NCBI GenBank assembly: GCA_963925545.1
Contig: CAWUSA010000017.1
Location: 1 to 64,000 of the forward strand
DNA: 64,000 bases
Reading direction: 5' to 3'
Source of the DNA: TMED14 sp963925545
GTDB taxonomy: Bacteria; Bacteroidota; Bacteroidia; Flavobacteriales; Schleiferiaceae
Below are positions 1 to 9,530 of the stretch, piece by piece (the first letter of the stretch is position 1; the number at the start of each line of letters is the position of its first letter). The notes under the pieces are model-generated. The model worked only from the letters and a program-made list of their open reading frames with translations, did no database searches and was not told where the DNA came from. Both the position numbers and the translations under genes were made by a program.

Positions 1-1682
1 TCTTGGTGAAATGTCCCATTCTGGTGGCGTTGGGTGGCCCATCCAGTTTTCGGATTGAAGCTGTTCTTGTAGTGCATTGAACGGTCTTCGTAGCCTTTTT
101 GCAGGGAAAGCAGCGGGTGATCTGTGCCCGTGTATTGATAATGTGATGGCACATCGGTAGCGATCAGCTGTGCAATGCACCAATCATCGTAGGCGTACTC
201 AAGGGTCTTTGAGATGGATGCGCTACCATGCTCTGAAGGGACGTAGCCCGTGGACAGGTACTCCCCCAATCCATCGTAATCAGACCAAGTGGATGACCGA
301 ATGGCGGCGTCAATGGCTCGATTCCAATCGATGCCCGACATACCCTTTGCCCGTGCATCAGCTAGAACAGATACTGCATGGTAGCCAATCATGCACCAGT
401 TTTCATTAGCCCAATGACTCCATACGGGCAAGACCTCATGCACGGACTGATCAGCATGAGCGAGCATAGACTGAATCATGTCACGGTTGCGATCCACGTG
501 CATCAGGTTGAACCAGGGGTGCAGGGCTCTGTAGGTGTCCCAAAGGGAGAAAATGCTGTAATTGACAAAGCCCTCAGACAGATGAATGTTTCCATCAAGT
601 CCCCGGTAGGAACCGTCAACATCTTCAAATACAATCGGACTTAGCATGCTATGGTACATGGCAGTTGCAAAGGTTTGCTGATCTGCTGATGAGAGAAAGT
701 CACCCTCAATCACATTTAATGCTTTCTGCCATTGAGATTCAGTTACTTGCCTGACCCGATCAAAATTCATATCTCCGGCCTCTTGCTTGAGGTTAGCTAA
801 GGCACCCGCTGTGCTGACACCAGATAAGGCAAAGGCTACAACCAAAGGTTCATCCAGTGGTCCAAATTCGAATTCAGCTCGAATGGTTTGCCCTGCCATC
901 TCTGGGAAATTGGCGCCTTCATTGAACCGTCGATAAAACCCCTTGTAAGGCACCTCATCGACTATGTCATGCCTGTAATTTGTGATTGGGTGAGAGAGGG
1001 AGGCTGCGAAAAACACCTTGCGATCCCTTGCCCATCCACGGGTTTGACGGTAACCAGTGATCAAGGTGTCATTTTCAACCCGCAAGGAGGACCAGACGAC
1101 CTTCCCCTCGTAGCCATAGATGCTACTAGCTAGGTCTAAAAGGAAAGCAGCATTTTGAGCTGCTGGGAAGTGATAACGATGCAGACCAACACGTGTGCTG
1201 GCCGTTAATTCAACCTCCGTTTTTGACCGATTCAATTGAACATGGTAATAGCCTGGTGAGGCCTTTTCACTGGCCTTGTCATAGCTGTCATAGTAACCTG
1301 TCTGCCGTTTGATGCCATCACCGGGCAAGAGGCTCTCGCCAGCAATGACGGGTAGCATCAAAAAGTCACCCAAGTCTGCATGACCTGTTCCGCTGAAATG
1401 GCTGTGACTGAATCCAAAAATGGTAGAATCATCATACTGGTAACCAGCACAGTACCTGTATGTCTCTGCATTGTATTGACCATCAATGGCATAGGGCTCT
1501 TGTTTGCTGTCTGGACTCAACTGAACCATACCAAACGGGGCTGTTGCGCCAGGGTAGGTGTGGCCCATGTTTTGTGTGCCAATGAAAACATTCACATCCT
1601 CAATTGATTGACCAATCAGGCTTGTTGTCATTGTCAACAATGTGAAAACAATGGGCGTTAAACCAATAGAGCGATGAGTCAT
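1..1682 (-). CDS. GH92 family glycosidase (alpha-mannosidase-like), 3' end outside window
   Basis: An open frame runs from ATG at 1682 to the left edge, about 560 codons with the C-terminus missing. It begins with a hydrophobic signal-like segment ending near LIGQS, followed by the GH92 N-terminal pattern: FIGTQNMGHTYPGATAPFGM, then SPDS, then GFSHSHFSGTG. Later come SLWDTYRALHP and NENWCMIGYHA, both typical of GH92 exo-alpha-mannosidases, which remove mannose from N-glycans or mannans in a calcium-dependent way. It starts 5 bases after the CotH gene stop and so is probably the last gene seen of a three-gene operon. It is a divergent paralogue of the second GH92 gene at 3976-6783. The exact linkage specificity cannot be read from sequence. 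Confidence 0.88.
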   Translation of the reverse strand, partial: MTHRSIGLTPIVFTLLTMTTSLIGQSIEDVNVFIGTQNMGHTYPGATAPFGMVQLSPDSKQEPYAIDGQYNAETYRYCAGYQYDDSTIFGFSHSHFSGTGHADLGDFLMLPVIAGESLLPGDGIKRQTGYYDSYDKASEKASPGYYHVQLNRSKTEVELTASTRVGLHRYHFPAAQNAAFLLDLASSIYGYEGKVVWSSLRVENDTLITGYRQTRGWARDRKVFFAASLSHPITNYRHDIVDEVPYKGFYRRFNEGANFPEMAGQTIRAEFEFGPLDEPLVVAFALSGVSTAGALANLKQEAGDMNFDRVRQVTESQWQKALNVIEGDFLSSADQQTFATAMYHSMLSPIVFEDVDGSYRGLDGNIHLSEGFVNYSIFSLWDTYRALHPWFNLMHVDRNRDMIQSMLAHADQSVHEVLPVWSHWANENWCMIGYHAVSVLADARAKGMSGIDWNRAIDAAIRSSTWSDYDGLGEYLSTGYVPSEHGSASISKTLEYAYDDWCIAQLIATDVPSHYQYTGTDHPLLSLQKGYEDRSMHYKNSFNPKTGWATQRHQNGTFHQ

Positions 1683-1687
1683 GAGTA

Positions 1688-3979
1688 TTAGATGTGAATC
1701 AACTGTTCATGTTTGATGACATGCCCATTAAGATCTAGCCAGACCAGCAGGCAAATGCTCGGGTATTCTTCGCTGACAATAGCAAGGTCTTCCTGTGAGC
1801 TAATAGCTATGGTCTGCAACAATTGCCCATTGAGGTTCCAGACTTGAACACGGCAATCCTTTTCACTTTGATTGGAAAGGGTGAATTGACCGGTGTTTGG
1901 GTTGGGGTATGCTTTGAGGCCCAATATTGGAGAGGTATCCGTGAGGGTTAAGGGGCCGGAGTTGACGGCATTGGCGCTGCCGTGATCGCCAAAGATGGTC
2001 CATTGAGGAAAGGCATCCCATTTTCGACCATAAGTTTGATTGCTTGTCATGGGAGGTGCATGGAGTTGGTCCACCAAGTGGTCAACTTGGTTGCTGTCTT
2101 GGAAGAATAGGTAGATGGGCTCGCCTTTGGATTTGATGGTGAAGTCCAATGATTGTGACAGGCTAGTGTCACCGCCATTGGCATAGAAAACGGTATGACC
2201 ATAGCCTGGGATAACCAGGTTGCCTAAAGGGCCTTTGTGTGGCTGATTCAGCTTGTCGCTCAAGAAAAAATTGGACAAGTTGACACTGACAGGGCTTGGG
2301 TTGTAGATTTCAATCCAATCGGGGTCACTGCCATCTGCAGCAATGAGGTAGCCATCATTGTCGGACATGACTTCATTGACTAACAAGGCAGGGGCTGTGG
2401 CCAAGGGGCGGCTGATTGGACTGCATGGCCATTGGCTGATCTGGTTGTTGTTATCCTTGGCAGAGAAGTAGTAGTCCAAGAGGTGCACGCTGTCTCCAGG
2501 AGCTGTGAGTTGCCCGCCGAAATATTTATCACCGGCTAAACCATCCATGCTCATGCCATTGTCATGAAGCAGTAGGCTGCTGAAGGGGCCAATGCTGTCA
2601 TAACGGTAATGCAGCTTCACCCATGAAAGGCTGCTTTCGTCCAAAACCATCAACCCCACGTTGATGGGCCCTAAGTTGCTGTTTCCAGATAACCGACCTG
2701 GGTAGAGTAGGGGTGCGGCATTTCCAGAAATGAACTGACTGTTTGATGCGTTGATTCGTGCGCCAAGGAAGGGGTGGATGCCTTTGGTGACATGAGCCCC
2801 GGCTGCTTGGTTCCAGCTGTTTTGAAAGTAATTGATGTTGTAGCTGTAATCCAGCGGGTAAGCGGGGTCATTAGCCACAAAAGGCAAAAGTTGGTTTTTC
2901 ATGGCGATGCTGCTGCCATACCAGACATTGTTGTCAATGCTTGGGTGGATGATTTGCGCCATCATCACCTGCAGTCGGAGCTGGTATTCTGGAATAGCCA
3001 TCAATCGTTGGTACAGCGGATAATTGCTGTTGCCCCAGCTATGGATATTGCGTGTGCTCCAATCAATCGCTGACCAATCAACCCCTAAGGTGTTATCCAG
3101 GTCAAAGCTCAGGTACTGCATCAAGCCAGATTCAGGGTCTTCGTAGAGGTAGAAGTTGTTTTGGTTGAATGCATGGTTATCCCAATGACCGATGGTCATT
3201 TCAAAGGCCAGGTGCATCAAGTAACTGTTGACGTTGAATACCGATTCGAGTTCACAAGGCAGGTTGGCAAGTGTTGTATTGTTGAGTACATCAATGAAAT
3301 GTGCCAGGCCGCTGTAATCATCATCATCTTCATTGGTCTTCAGCTCATACACGCGCCGACCATTGTCCATGTGTTTGTAGTCATTGCCACTGCTCCCTCT
3401 GTAGGATAATGTGGCTGGCCATAGGCATTTGTACAGGTTGCCCGCCTTGCCATCAAAGCGTTTCTCGACATAGTCGTCGTTGATGTGTTCGGTGTTTGCG
3501 TACAGGCCTTTGTACACGCCATTGATGTACAATCTTACATGGTTGACACGAGCTGCTGGGAGTCCGATGTTTTCCAGTATGCCCCATGACAGCCTCGCAC
3601 GACTCATGCTTGGGTCATTGTGCTCGCCATTGAGGTTGAGTTTTTTTACCCCCTGCCATCGCTGACCACCAGTGAAGCTGTTGAAGGCTACTTTGTAGCT
3701 TTTTTTCTGAGCATAGCGAGAGGTGTTGCCGCGAAGACGAAAGCCCACGCGACTCATGCTATCAACGCTGCCATTGCCGGTGAATACAAAGTCCACATCA
3801 AACTCTACATCGCTGGTCACATAAAGCATCAAGCTATCCAGTGAGGACTGCCGGATACTGATGTCAATGCGTGGAACTGAAGCGTCATCGTAAACATCAT
3901 CCCTGGGAGGGAAGGAGGTCGGCTGAGCAAATACCCACAAGGAAGTCAACAATAGCAATGCAAAAAGGCTCTTTTTCAT
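1688..3979 (-). CDS. Secreted CotH-type kinase protein with lamin-tail domain and T9SS sorting domain
   Basis: 763 residues. A signal peptide (MKKSLFALLLLTSLWVFAQ) is followed by a CotH fold. Visible motifs are FRLRGNTSR with KKSYKVAF near residues 85-105, GHWDNHAFNQNNFYLY near 263 and SFDLDNTLG near 287. The last two match the Asp residues that bind metal and nucleotide in the atypical spore-coat kinase CotH. A lamin-tail-like domain follows at about 526-610 (LLVNEVMSDN, DPDWIEIYN). The C-terminus (about 688-763) begins LKAYPNPNTGQFTL, the usual start of a type A T9SS sorting domain, so export to the cell surface is expected. The start codon overlaps the upstream GH92 stop by 4 bases (3976-3979). 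Its substrate is unknown; the kinase role is inferred from family. Confidence 0.88.
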   Translation of the reverse strand: MKKSLFALLLLTSLWVFAQPTSFPPRDDVYDDASVPRIDISIRQSSLDSLMLYVTSDVEFDVDFVFTGNGSVDSMSRVGFRLRGNTSRYAQKKSYKVAFNSFTGGQRWQGVKKLNLNGEHNDPSMSRARLSWGILENIGLPAARVNHVRLYINGVYKGLYANTEHINDDYVEKRFDGKAGNLYKCLWPATLSYRGSSGNDYKHMDNGRRVYELKTNEDDDDYSGLAHFIDVLNNTTLANLPCELESVFNVNSYLMHLAFEMTIGHWDNHAFNQNNFYLYEDPESGLMQYLSFDLDNTLGVDWSAIDWSTRNIHSWGNSNYPLYQRLMAIPEYQLRLQVMMAQIIHPSIDNNVWYGSSIAMKNQLLPFVANDPAYPLDYSYNINYFQNSWNQAAGAHVTKGIHPFLGARINASNSQFISGNAAPLLYPGRLSGNSNLGPINVGLMVLDESSLSWVKLHYRYDSIGPFSSLLLHDNGMSMDGLAGDKYFGGQLTAPGDSVHLLDYYFSAKDNNNQISQWPCSPISRPLATAPALLVNEVMSDNDGYLIAADGSDPDWIEIYNPSPVSVNLSNFFLSDKLNQPHKGPLGNLVIPGYGHTVFYANGGDTSLSQSLDFTIKSKGEPIYLFFQDSNQVDHLVDQLHAPPMTSNQTYGRKWDAFPQWTIFGDHGSANAVNSGPLTLTDTSPILGLKAYPNPNTGQFTLSNQSEKDCRVQVWNLNGQLLQTIAISSQEDLAIVSEEYPSICLLVWLDLNGHVIKHEQLIHI

Positions 3980-6783
3980 GGGTTGTACGTTATGGTTATT
4001 TCATCTATGAAGATATAGGAATCACCCCCTGCACCGGGATGCCATGGCTCAAGGAGACCAGGGTTTTCGAGTGTGATTGTGATGGATTGAAGGGGGTTCC
4101 ACCACCTATTTTTAATAGACCAGGTCGCCGTTTCAATGCGTGGCTCACCTTCAGTCAGCACGTCATCAAACACAACAGAGGAGAGCGCTTGTTGTCCAAA
4201 CCTGAAATAGGCAACAGCAGTAACTTGAGAGGGCAATGCAATCCAGCTTTTGATCTCCTTCAATAGAGATAAGTCAACAGTTACAGCTGATAAATCATCA
4301 CCCTTGCCGGGCAATAATTCAATGATGAGATCTTCGCCCTGTATGCCGTTCCAATGCCCTTTACGCCAGTCAATCTCGCCATGGATGCCATCAATCAAGC
4401 TACCAGGTCCAAGGTTGTACTGATCGCTTAGCGTTCCAGACAAGATTTCTGCAGACCAGTTGTTGGGTTTAATGCTGTAGTCTGCATGGCTGACATGACT
4501 GCTGCCAGCAGAAAGGTGTCCGCTGGAATGGACAGCAAAGGCTTCCTCCTTTCCGTCTTGGTAAACAATGTGAACCAGACTTGAATCCTTGAATTGTCGT
4601 TGAACCTGAATGATGGGGGCAGGGATGAGGTTGTTGTGGCTTTTATTGTAGCGATGGCTCTGGTTGAGGTAAGCATGCCAAGGTCTGCCACTTTGAGGGA
4701 AGTCTGCCCGTTGAATGTTGATGCGTTTGGTTTCCGTCAAGTATTGATGAGACATGGCCCCTGACCACGTTAGGCCTGGATCGTTCGCGTTTTCGTAGCC
4801 ATGGTAGTAGATGCCGTCTCCTTGAGAAGCCAATGTCGTTTCACCCAAGGCATGGGCGATGCGTACGCTATCCCATAGGGGTGCGCCTGTGGCGTACTGT
4901 GATTCACCTGGAACGAGCGGGTACAGGCCAATGGACGCCATGACGTACCAGGCTCTCATTTGACCGCAATCTTCATTGCCTTGGTAGCCAAATGGCTGAT
5001 CGCTGTACATGGTCTCAAGAATTTCAGCCACTTTTTCCTGACCTTTCCATGGGCTATCCGTGCAGTTGTACAGGTAGGCGATGTGGTGGCTTGGTTCATT
5101 GCCATGAGCGTATTGTCCGATAAGGCCAGTGATGTCTACCTGTGTTCTACCTACGGTGCTGCTGGGTGCGGAAAAAAGCGCATCAAGTTGCTTATCCAAG
5201 CTGTGCCCATCCTTGACCAATAAGGCTTGCCACCTATCCAAAGCATGCACTGGAGCAAAGCTGTATTGCCAGCTGTTGGCTTCTGTGAAGTGGTTATTTA
5301 CCTCCCTTGGGTCGTAGCGCTGCATGAATTGCCCGTTGTCTCTTGGTCGCATCAGGCCAGTTTCGGGATCCAGTAAACTGATCCATGCTTGGGATCGACG
5401 ATGGTAGATGACTGCCAGCGAATCTTCCTGGAATCGCTCCAAGGCCATAGCGATACAGGCATCATCGTAAGCGTATTCCAAGGATTTTGATACAGATTCA
5501 GATTCATCTTGAATGCTGAGGTACCCGTTGTTGTGGTAGTCATCCAAGCCTCTGGAGTCGCCATCTGCGGTAACCATCATGGCATGAATGGTTGCTGCGG
5601 TGTCGACGGCATAGCCCTTCGCTAAGGCATCGGCAATCACAGAAACCGAATGGTAACCAATCATGCAATCGGTCTCATTGCCAGCAAGTTCCCAGACAGG
5701 TAAGCGACCCGATTGCTTGAATTGATCCAGCATGGTCACCAAAAAGTCTTCTGTTCGCTTGGGTTGAACCAACGCATACAGCGGGTGTGCTGTTCGGTAG
5801 GTGTCCCAAAGAGAGAACACCGTGTAATGGGGATGCAAAGGGTCTTGATGAATCACGCCGTCCATGCCACGGTAGGACCCATCACGGTCACTCCAAAGAT
5901 TAGGCACCAAAAAGGCATGGTACAAAGCAGTGGCGTAAATTCGTTTGCTTTCCTTGTCTCCACCATAGACTTGCAATCGATCCAGTTCCAATTGCCAGGC
6001 ATCCTGGCATGCAGATAAGGTGCCTTGAAAATCAAAGGCCTGGCTTTCTGCTTGCCAATTGCGTTGTGCGCCACTTTCTGAAACAGAGCTCAAGGCTACT
6101 TCAATCATCAATGCATCATCACCGATGAATCCAAAATCCAGCACATACACACCGTCCCCAGTGATTCTGTGATTGAATGGGTGCGAGGTTTTCCCAGCAA
6201 AGTACACATGTTGCTCAAGGGCCCACCCCTCGCTGATGCGATGACCTTGAAAAGTGGTGGATCCCCTAAGGTCACTCGCGTTAGCCTCAAACCCTTGTGC
6301 AAGTGTCCGGTCTCGATAGCTTAAATCCAATTGAACCAAGGCACGCTGTCCTTTGGGGAATTGAATTTTTTGCAACCCCATTCTTTCACTTGCCGTCAAG
6401 CTAACCTGAATGCCATTACTCAAGGTGACTGCGTAAAAACCTGCAGCTGAACTTTCTGAGGACTTAATGAACGGGCTAGGCTGGCTGAGGTCTTCACCCA
6501 TTAGGTGTGGACGGAATTGGATGTCATTGTAGTCAGCGACGCCAGTGCCACTCAGGTGGGTGTGGCTGAATCCGTAAAGGGTGCTGTCGCTGTAATGGTA
6601 GCCGCTGCAGCCATCCCATCCCTCTTGTCGGCTGTCAGGTCCAAGTTGTACCATGCCAAAAGGCATGCTGGCACTTGGATGGCTGTGCCCATGGCCGCCG
6701 GTACCAATAAAGGGGTCAATGTCTCCAGTGACAACCTGTGCCTGCATAAAAAAGGGAAGACATAAAAAAAGCCAGTATCTCAT
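3976..6783 (-). CDS. GH92 family alpha-1,2-mannosidase-like glycosidase
   Basis: 935 residues from ATG 6783, chosen because MRYWLFLCLPFFMQAQV is a clean signal peptide; an in-frame ATG at 6843 would overlap the upstream gene. The family signatures are present: FIGTGGHGHSHPSASMPFGM at the start of the mature protein, GFSHTHLSGTG, SLWDTYRTAHPLY, GNETDCMIGYHSV near residue 368 and GNEDCGQMRAWY near 602, the last carrying the Glu proposed as catalytic acid in GH92. A C-terminal beta-rich extension with a discoidin-like look follows after about residue 760. No T9SS tail is visible, so it is probably periplasmic. It heads an apparent operon with the CotH protein and a second GH92 and likely trims mannose from glycoprotein glycans. 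Confidence 0.92.
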   Translation of the reverse strand: MRYWLFLCLPFFMQAQVVTGDIDPFIGTGGHGHSHPSASMPFGMVQLGPDSRQEGWDGCSGYHYSDSTLYGFSHTHLSGTGVADYNDIQFRPHLMGEDLSQPSPFIKSSESSAAGFYAVTLSNGIQVSLTASERMGLQKIQFPKGQRALVQLDLSYRDRTLAQGFEANASDLRGSTTFQGHRISEGWALEQHVYFAGKTSHPFNHRITGDGVYVLDFGFIGDDALMIEVALSSVSESGAQRNWQAESQAFDFQGTLSACQDAWQLELDRLQVYGGDKESKRIYATALYHAFLVPNLWSDRDGSYRGMDGVIHQDPLHPHYTVFSLWDTYRTAHPLYALVQPKRTEDFLVTMLDQFKQSGRLPVWELAGNETDCMIGYHSVSVIADALAKGYAVDTAATIHAMMVTADGDSRGLDDYHNNGYLSIQDESESVSKSLEYAYDDACIAMALERFQEDSLAVIYHRRSQAWISLLDPETGLMRPRDNGQFMQRYDPREVNNHFTEANSWQYSFAPVHALDRWQALLVKDGHSLDKQLDALFSAPSSTVGRTQVDITGLIGQYAHGNEPSHHIAYLYNCTDSPWKGQEKVAEILETMYSDQPFGYQGNEDCGQMRAWYVMASIGLYPLVPGESQYATGAPLWDSVRIAHALGETTLASQGDGIYYHGYENANDPGLTWSGAMSHQYLTETKRINIQRADFPQSGRPWHAYLNQSHRYNKSHNNLIPAPIIQVQRQFKDSSLVHIVYQDGKEEAFAVHSSGHLSAGSSHVSHADYSIKPNNWSAEILSGTLSDQYNLGPGSLIDGIHGEIDWRKGHWNGIQGEDLIIELLPGKGDDLSAVTVDLSLLKEIKSWIALPSQVTAVAYFRFGQQALSSVVFDDVLTEGEPRIETATWSIKNRWWNPLQSITITLENPGLLEPWHPGAGGDSYIFIDEITITYNP

Positions 6784-6814
6784 ACTGGCTAAATTTACGA
6801 TTTGATAGCATGCC

Positions 6815-8122
6815 TTACAGGCCGCAATCCTTGAAGTTTTCATTCAGTCGAATGTGGGTTTCTTTACGGTGGACTTCCACCCATGCATCCATCACAGATT
6901 GGCGCTTCTGATTTTCCACATAGGTTTTAAGCATGGAAAAATCTTGATTCAAGTTGGCCCTGTGGGGTGCCGTTCGCTTTTTCAGCAACACCAGACGAAA
7001 GAGCTCTTGTCCATCGGGTTGACGAATTAAAGTGACTTTTCCAATCTCACCTTCAGCCAATTGGTCGATGGCATAAAACAAACCTTGGTCCAAGTCATCA
7101 GCTTTCCAGCGGAGATCACCTGTTGATGGGTTCATGAGAACACCGCCATTGAGTTTGCTGTTCTCGTCTGATGAAATACGCATGGCCGCATCCTCAAAGC
7201 TGATGGAGTCCATCAAGATCAAATCGCGAACGCTATCAAGTCTTGCCTTGGCAAAGTCAAGATCACTTTGCTCCACTTTTGCTTTGACCAAAATATGCCT
7301 CAGATCCAGCTCTTCACCACGCTTGGCTTGCAATTGAACGATGTGGTAGCCGTACTCTGTTTTGAATGGCTGAGAAATCTCACCGGGCCGAAGGTTGAAG
7401 GCGATGGCTTCAAATTCTTTCACAAATTGCCCACGTTTGATGCCCTTGTAGGCACCACCATTTTTATTGGAACCGGGATCTTCAGAGTAAAGGATAGCCA
7501 TGGTAGAAAAGCTTGATCCTTCCAGTATGCGTGTTCGCAAGCCGTCCAGTTTATCAATGGCTTCTTTGCTTGACGCCTCGCTAACGATAGGCTCTAGGGT
7601 GATTTGTGCCAGCTCAACTTCAGTGCCAATCAATGGCAAAGAATCTGAATGCAAGGCTTGAATGACTTCCTCAACCTCCATTGGTGTCACATCGATGTCT
7701 GCAGTCAGGGTCATTTGCATGCGCTGTGCAGTCATTTGATTGGTCATCATCGGACGCAGCTCCTCTTTAATCTCTAGGGCAGACTTTTTGTAGTATTCTT
7801 CAAGGCGTTGCTCTGAACCGATTTGCGCAACGAGTTGTTGCAGGCGACGATCAATGGCGTCATCAATTTCTTCAATGCTCACAGTGACAGAGTCCAAGTC
7901 AGCATGGTGAATCAATAGTTTTTCTAACAATTGACCTTTCATCAACTGGCAATCGCTCACCGTCTGACCTTCTTGCTCAAGGGCTTGGCGCTGCATGCTA
8001 ATATCTGAAAGCAAAATGATCTCACTACCAACAACGGCAGCTACGCCATCGACGATGACGGATTGTGCAACGGCACCAAAACTGATGGCGCAAAGCAGAC
8101 TGAAAAAGAGGGGACGAATCAT
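6815..8122 (-). CDS. Periplasmic peptidyl-prolyl isomerase, SurA/PpiC-like
   Basis: 435 residues from ATG 8122. This start gives a signal peptide (MIRPLFFSLLCAISFGAVAQ) and avoids overlap with parA; a longer frame reaches 8182. An N-terminal SurA-like helical region (VAAVVGSEIILLSDI) is followed by two parvulin (PpiC) domains at roughly residues 168-262 and 270-380. The first has SEDPGSNKNGG and YGYHIVQL. The second starts LRHILVKAK and keeps NGG but is less canonical. SurA-type proteins chaperone and isomerise outer membrane proteins on the way to the BAM complex, which fits the bamD gene elsewhere in this window. It lies 16 bases after the parA stop. Confidence 0.85.
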   Translation of the reverse strand: MIRPLFFSLLCAISFGAVAQSVIVDGVAAVVGSEIILLSDISMQRQALEQEGQTVSDCQLMKGQLLEKLLIHHADLDSVTVSIEEIDDAIDRRLQQLVAQIGSEQRLEEYYKKSALEIKEELRPMMTNQMTAQRMQMTLTADIDVTPMEVEEVIQALHSDSLPLIGTEVELAQITLEPIVSEASSKEAIDKLDGLRTRILEGSSFSTMAILYSEDPGSNKNGGAYKGIKRGQFVKEFEAIAFNLRPGEISQPFKTEYGYHIVQLQAKRGEELDLRHILVKAKVEQSDLDFAKARLDSVRDLILMDSISFEDAAMRISSDENSKLNGGVLMNPSTGDLRWKADDLDQGLFYAIDQLAEGEIGKVTLIRQPDGQELFRLVLLKKRTAPHRANLNQDFSMLKTYVENQKRQSVMDAWVEVHRKETHIRLNENFKDCGL

Positions 8123-8138
8123 GGGCGCAAACTTAAGA

Positions 8139-8915
8139 CTAATGGGGCAATTGCGGATTTCGTGCCAGAATTTCTTGTGCAAGGTTTAAATAGTTATCTG
8201 CACCCGTTGATCCCGCATCATGAACCATGATCGGCTGGCCAAAGGATGGCGCTTCACTGAGGCGCACATTCCGTGCAATCATGGTCTTGAAAACCAGGTC
8301 TTGGAAATGCTGCCTCACTTCATCAACAACTTGATTGCTAAGTCTTAAGCGGCCATCGTGCATGGTCAATAACAGGCCTTCAATGGTGAGCTGATTGTTC
8401 TGGTAGTCTTGCACCGTTCGAATGGTATTGAGCAGCTTCCCTAGGCCCTCCAGGGCGAAATATTCACATTGAATGGGGATCAGTATGGAATCTGCTGCAG
8501 TCAAGGCATTGAGTGTGACTAGCCCTAGAGAAGGGGCGCAATCAATAATGAGGTAGTCGTAATCATCCACCACCTCTTTCAATGCCGTCTTAAGCATGTA
8601 TTCGCGGTCCTGATTGTCAACAATCTCTAGTTCAGCTGCAACCAAATCCAGATGTGACGGCATGATATCCAGATTAGGGAAGGGGGTGTTAACAATTGCC
8701 TCCTTGGCGCTGCATCGATGCTCAATGACCTGGTAGGTGCTTTTGGTGACCGCTTCAAGATCAATGCCTAAACCCGAAGTGGCATTGGCCTGAGGGTCTG
8801 CGTCAATCAACAGGACTTTTCTTTCTAGAAAGCCCAGCGATGACGCAACGTTCAAAGCGGTAGTGGTTTTTCCAACGCCGCCTTTTTGGTTGGCAACTGC
8901 AATGATTTTACCCAT
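8139..8915 (-). CDS. parA: ParA/Soj family chromosome-partitioning ATPase
   Basis: 258 residues, usual for Soj. The deviant Walker A motif NQKGGVGKTTTALN sits at residues 9-22 with both signature lysines, the A' region contains LLIDADPQANATSG, and Walker B is YLIIDCAPSLG. Members form nucleotide-dependent dimers on DNA and are driven by ParB bound at parS to segregate the origin region. No parB lies next to it: downstream is the SurA-like gene and upstream is a lipoprotein gene separated by a hairpin terminator at 8922-8955. It therefore probably has its own promoter in the short gap after that terminator. No parS-like site was recognised. Confidence 0.93.
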   Translation of the reverse strand: MGKIIAVANQKGGVGKTTTALNVASSLGFLERKVLLIDADPQANATSGLGIDLEAVTKSTYQVIEHRCSAKEAIVNTPFPNLDIMPSHLDLVAAELEIVDNQDREYMLKTALKEVVDDYDYLIIDCAPSLGLVTLNALTAADSILIPIQCEYFALEGLGKLLNTIRTVQDYQNNQLTIEGLLLTMHDGRLRLSNQVVDEVRQHFQDLVFKTMIARNVRLSEAPSFGQPIMVHDAGSTGADNYLNLAQEILARNPQLPH

Positions 8916-8921
8916 GGGCTA

Positions 8922-8955
8922 AAAGTAGAACACCCGCCAGAAATTGGCGGGTGTT
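8922..8955 (-). terminator. Rho-independent terminator of the lipoprotein gene
   Basis: A perfect 11-base inverted repeat, AACACCCGCCA at 8929-8939 and TGGCGGGTGTT at 8945-8955, encloses a 5-base loop. Read on the minus strand it is followed by TACTTTTA, a short T-rich tract. It lies about 30 bases after the stop of the minus-strand lipoprotein gene and before parA, so it should separate the two transcription units. Confidence 0.75.
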
Positions 8956-8983
8956 GGTAATAACTCTTGATAACATCGTGAAC

Positions 8984-9496
8984 TCACTCGTTAGAAACTC
9001 CTGAACTGTGAAGAACCTCCGTTGTCATGCCACAGGTTAGCATCTCATCGCCAAAGTAGGGGTTAAGAATAGCTTTGTCTTCACTGAGCCAGATTGCGCC
9101 AGCATTATCAAAAGCCATGGGGCAATATTGCAGGTAAATCTCATGATCGAGAGGGGACTCGTGGTGGAGGTATTCAAAGTACATTTCTGACATCAAAAAG
9201 AAAGATTTTCTCGCGACATACATGTCTGGTGAAGAGATCAGGACGTTTAATGAATGGTTGATATCTTCCGCCATCTCGGGGTCAAGGTGGATTTGCATCA
9301 TGGATGCTGCCTCTTTAGCCACATCCAGGTTGTTAGAGACCAATGCGTCTTTCAACATCATGTATTGGCCGATGTCATCATCGCTGTAACTGTCCTTGAG
9401 GTAGGTTGAAGGGGTTGCTTCATTGTCTGATTCATCAGACTGACAGGATGCTAAGCTGAAAATTGAGAGGCAAAGTAGTGGAAGTAAAGCTTTCAT
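8984..9496 (-). CDS. Small putative lipoprotein of unknown function
   Basis: 170 residues from ATG 9496, chosen because it gives a lipoprotein signal: a hydrophobic stretch ending in SLASC with the acceptor Cys at residue 18. An in-frame extension upstream would run into the M1 peptidase gene and lacks any signal. The mature protein is acidic at first (SDESDNEATPS) and then mostly helical, with no domain I recognise. It lies 34 bases after the M1 peptidase stop on the same strand and is followed by a strong terminator, so it is probably the last gene of the DUF6702-M1-lipoprotein unit. No function is proposed. Confidence 0.7.
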   Translation of the reverse strand: MKALLPLLCLSIFSLASCQSDESDNEATPSTYLKDSYSDDDIGQYMMLKDALVSNNLDVAKEAASMMQIHLDPEMAEDINHSLNVLISSPDMYVARKSFFLMSEMYFEYLHHESPLDHEIYLQYCPMAFDNAGAIWLSEDKAILNPYFGDEMLTCGMTTEVLHSSGVSNE

Positions 9497-9530
9497 TATT
9501 GAGGGGATTGTAGTGGGATTATTGTGGAAA

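Noticed and set aside
3871..4266. 131-codon plus-strand frame across the GH92/CotH junction
   Set aside because: Antisense to two well-supported genes, with no domain or signal.
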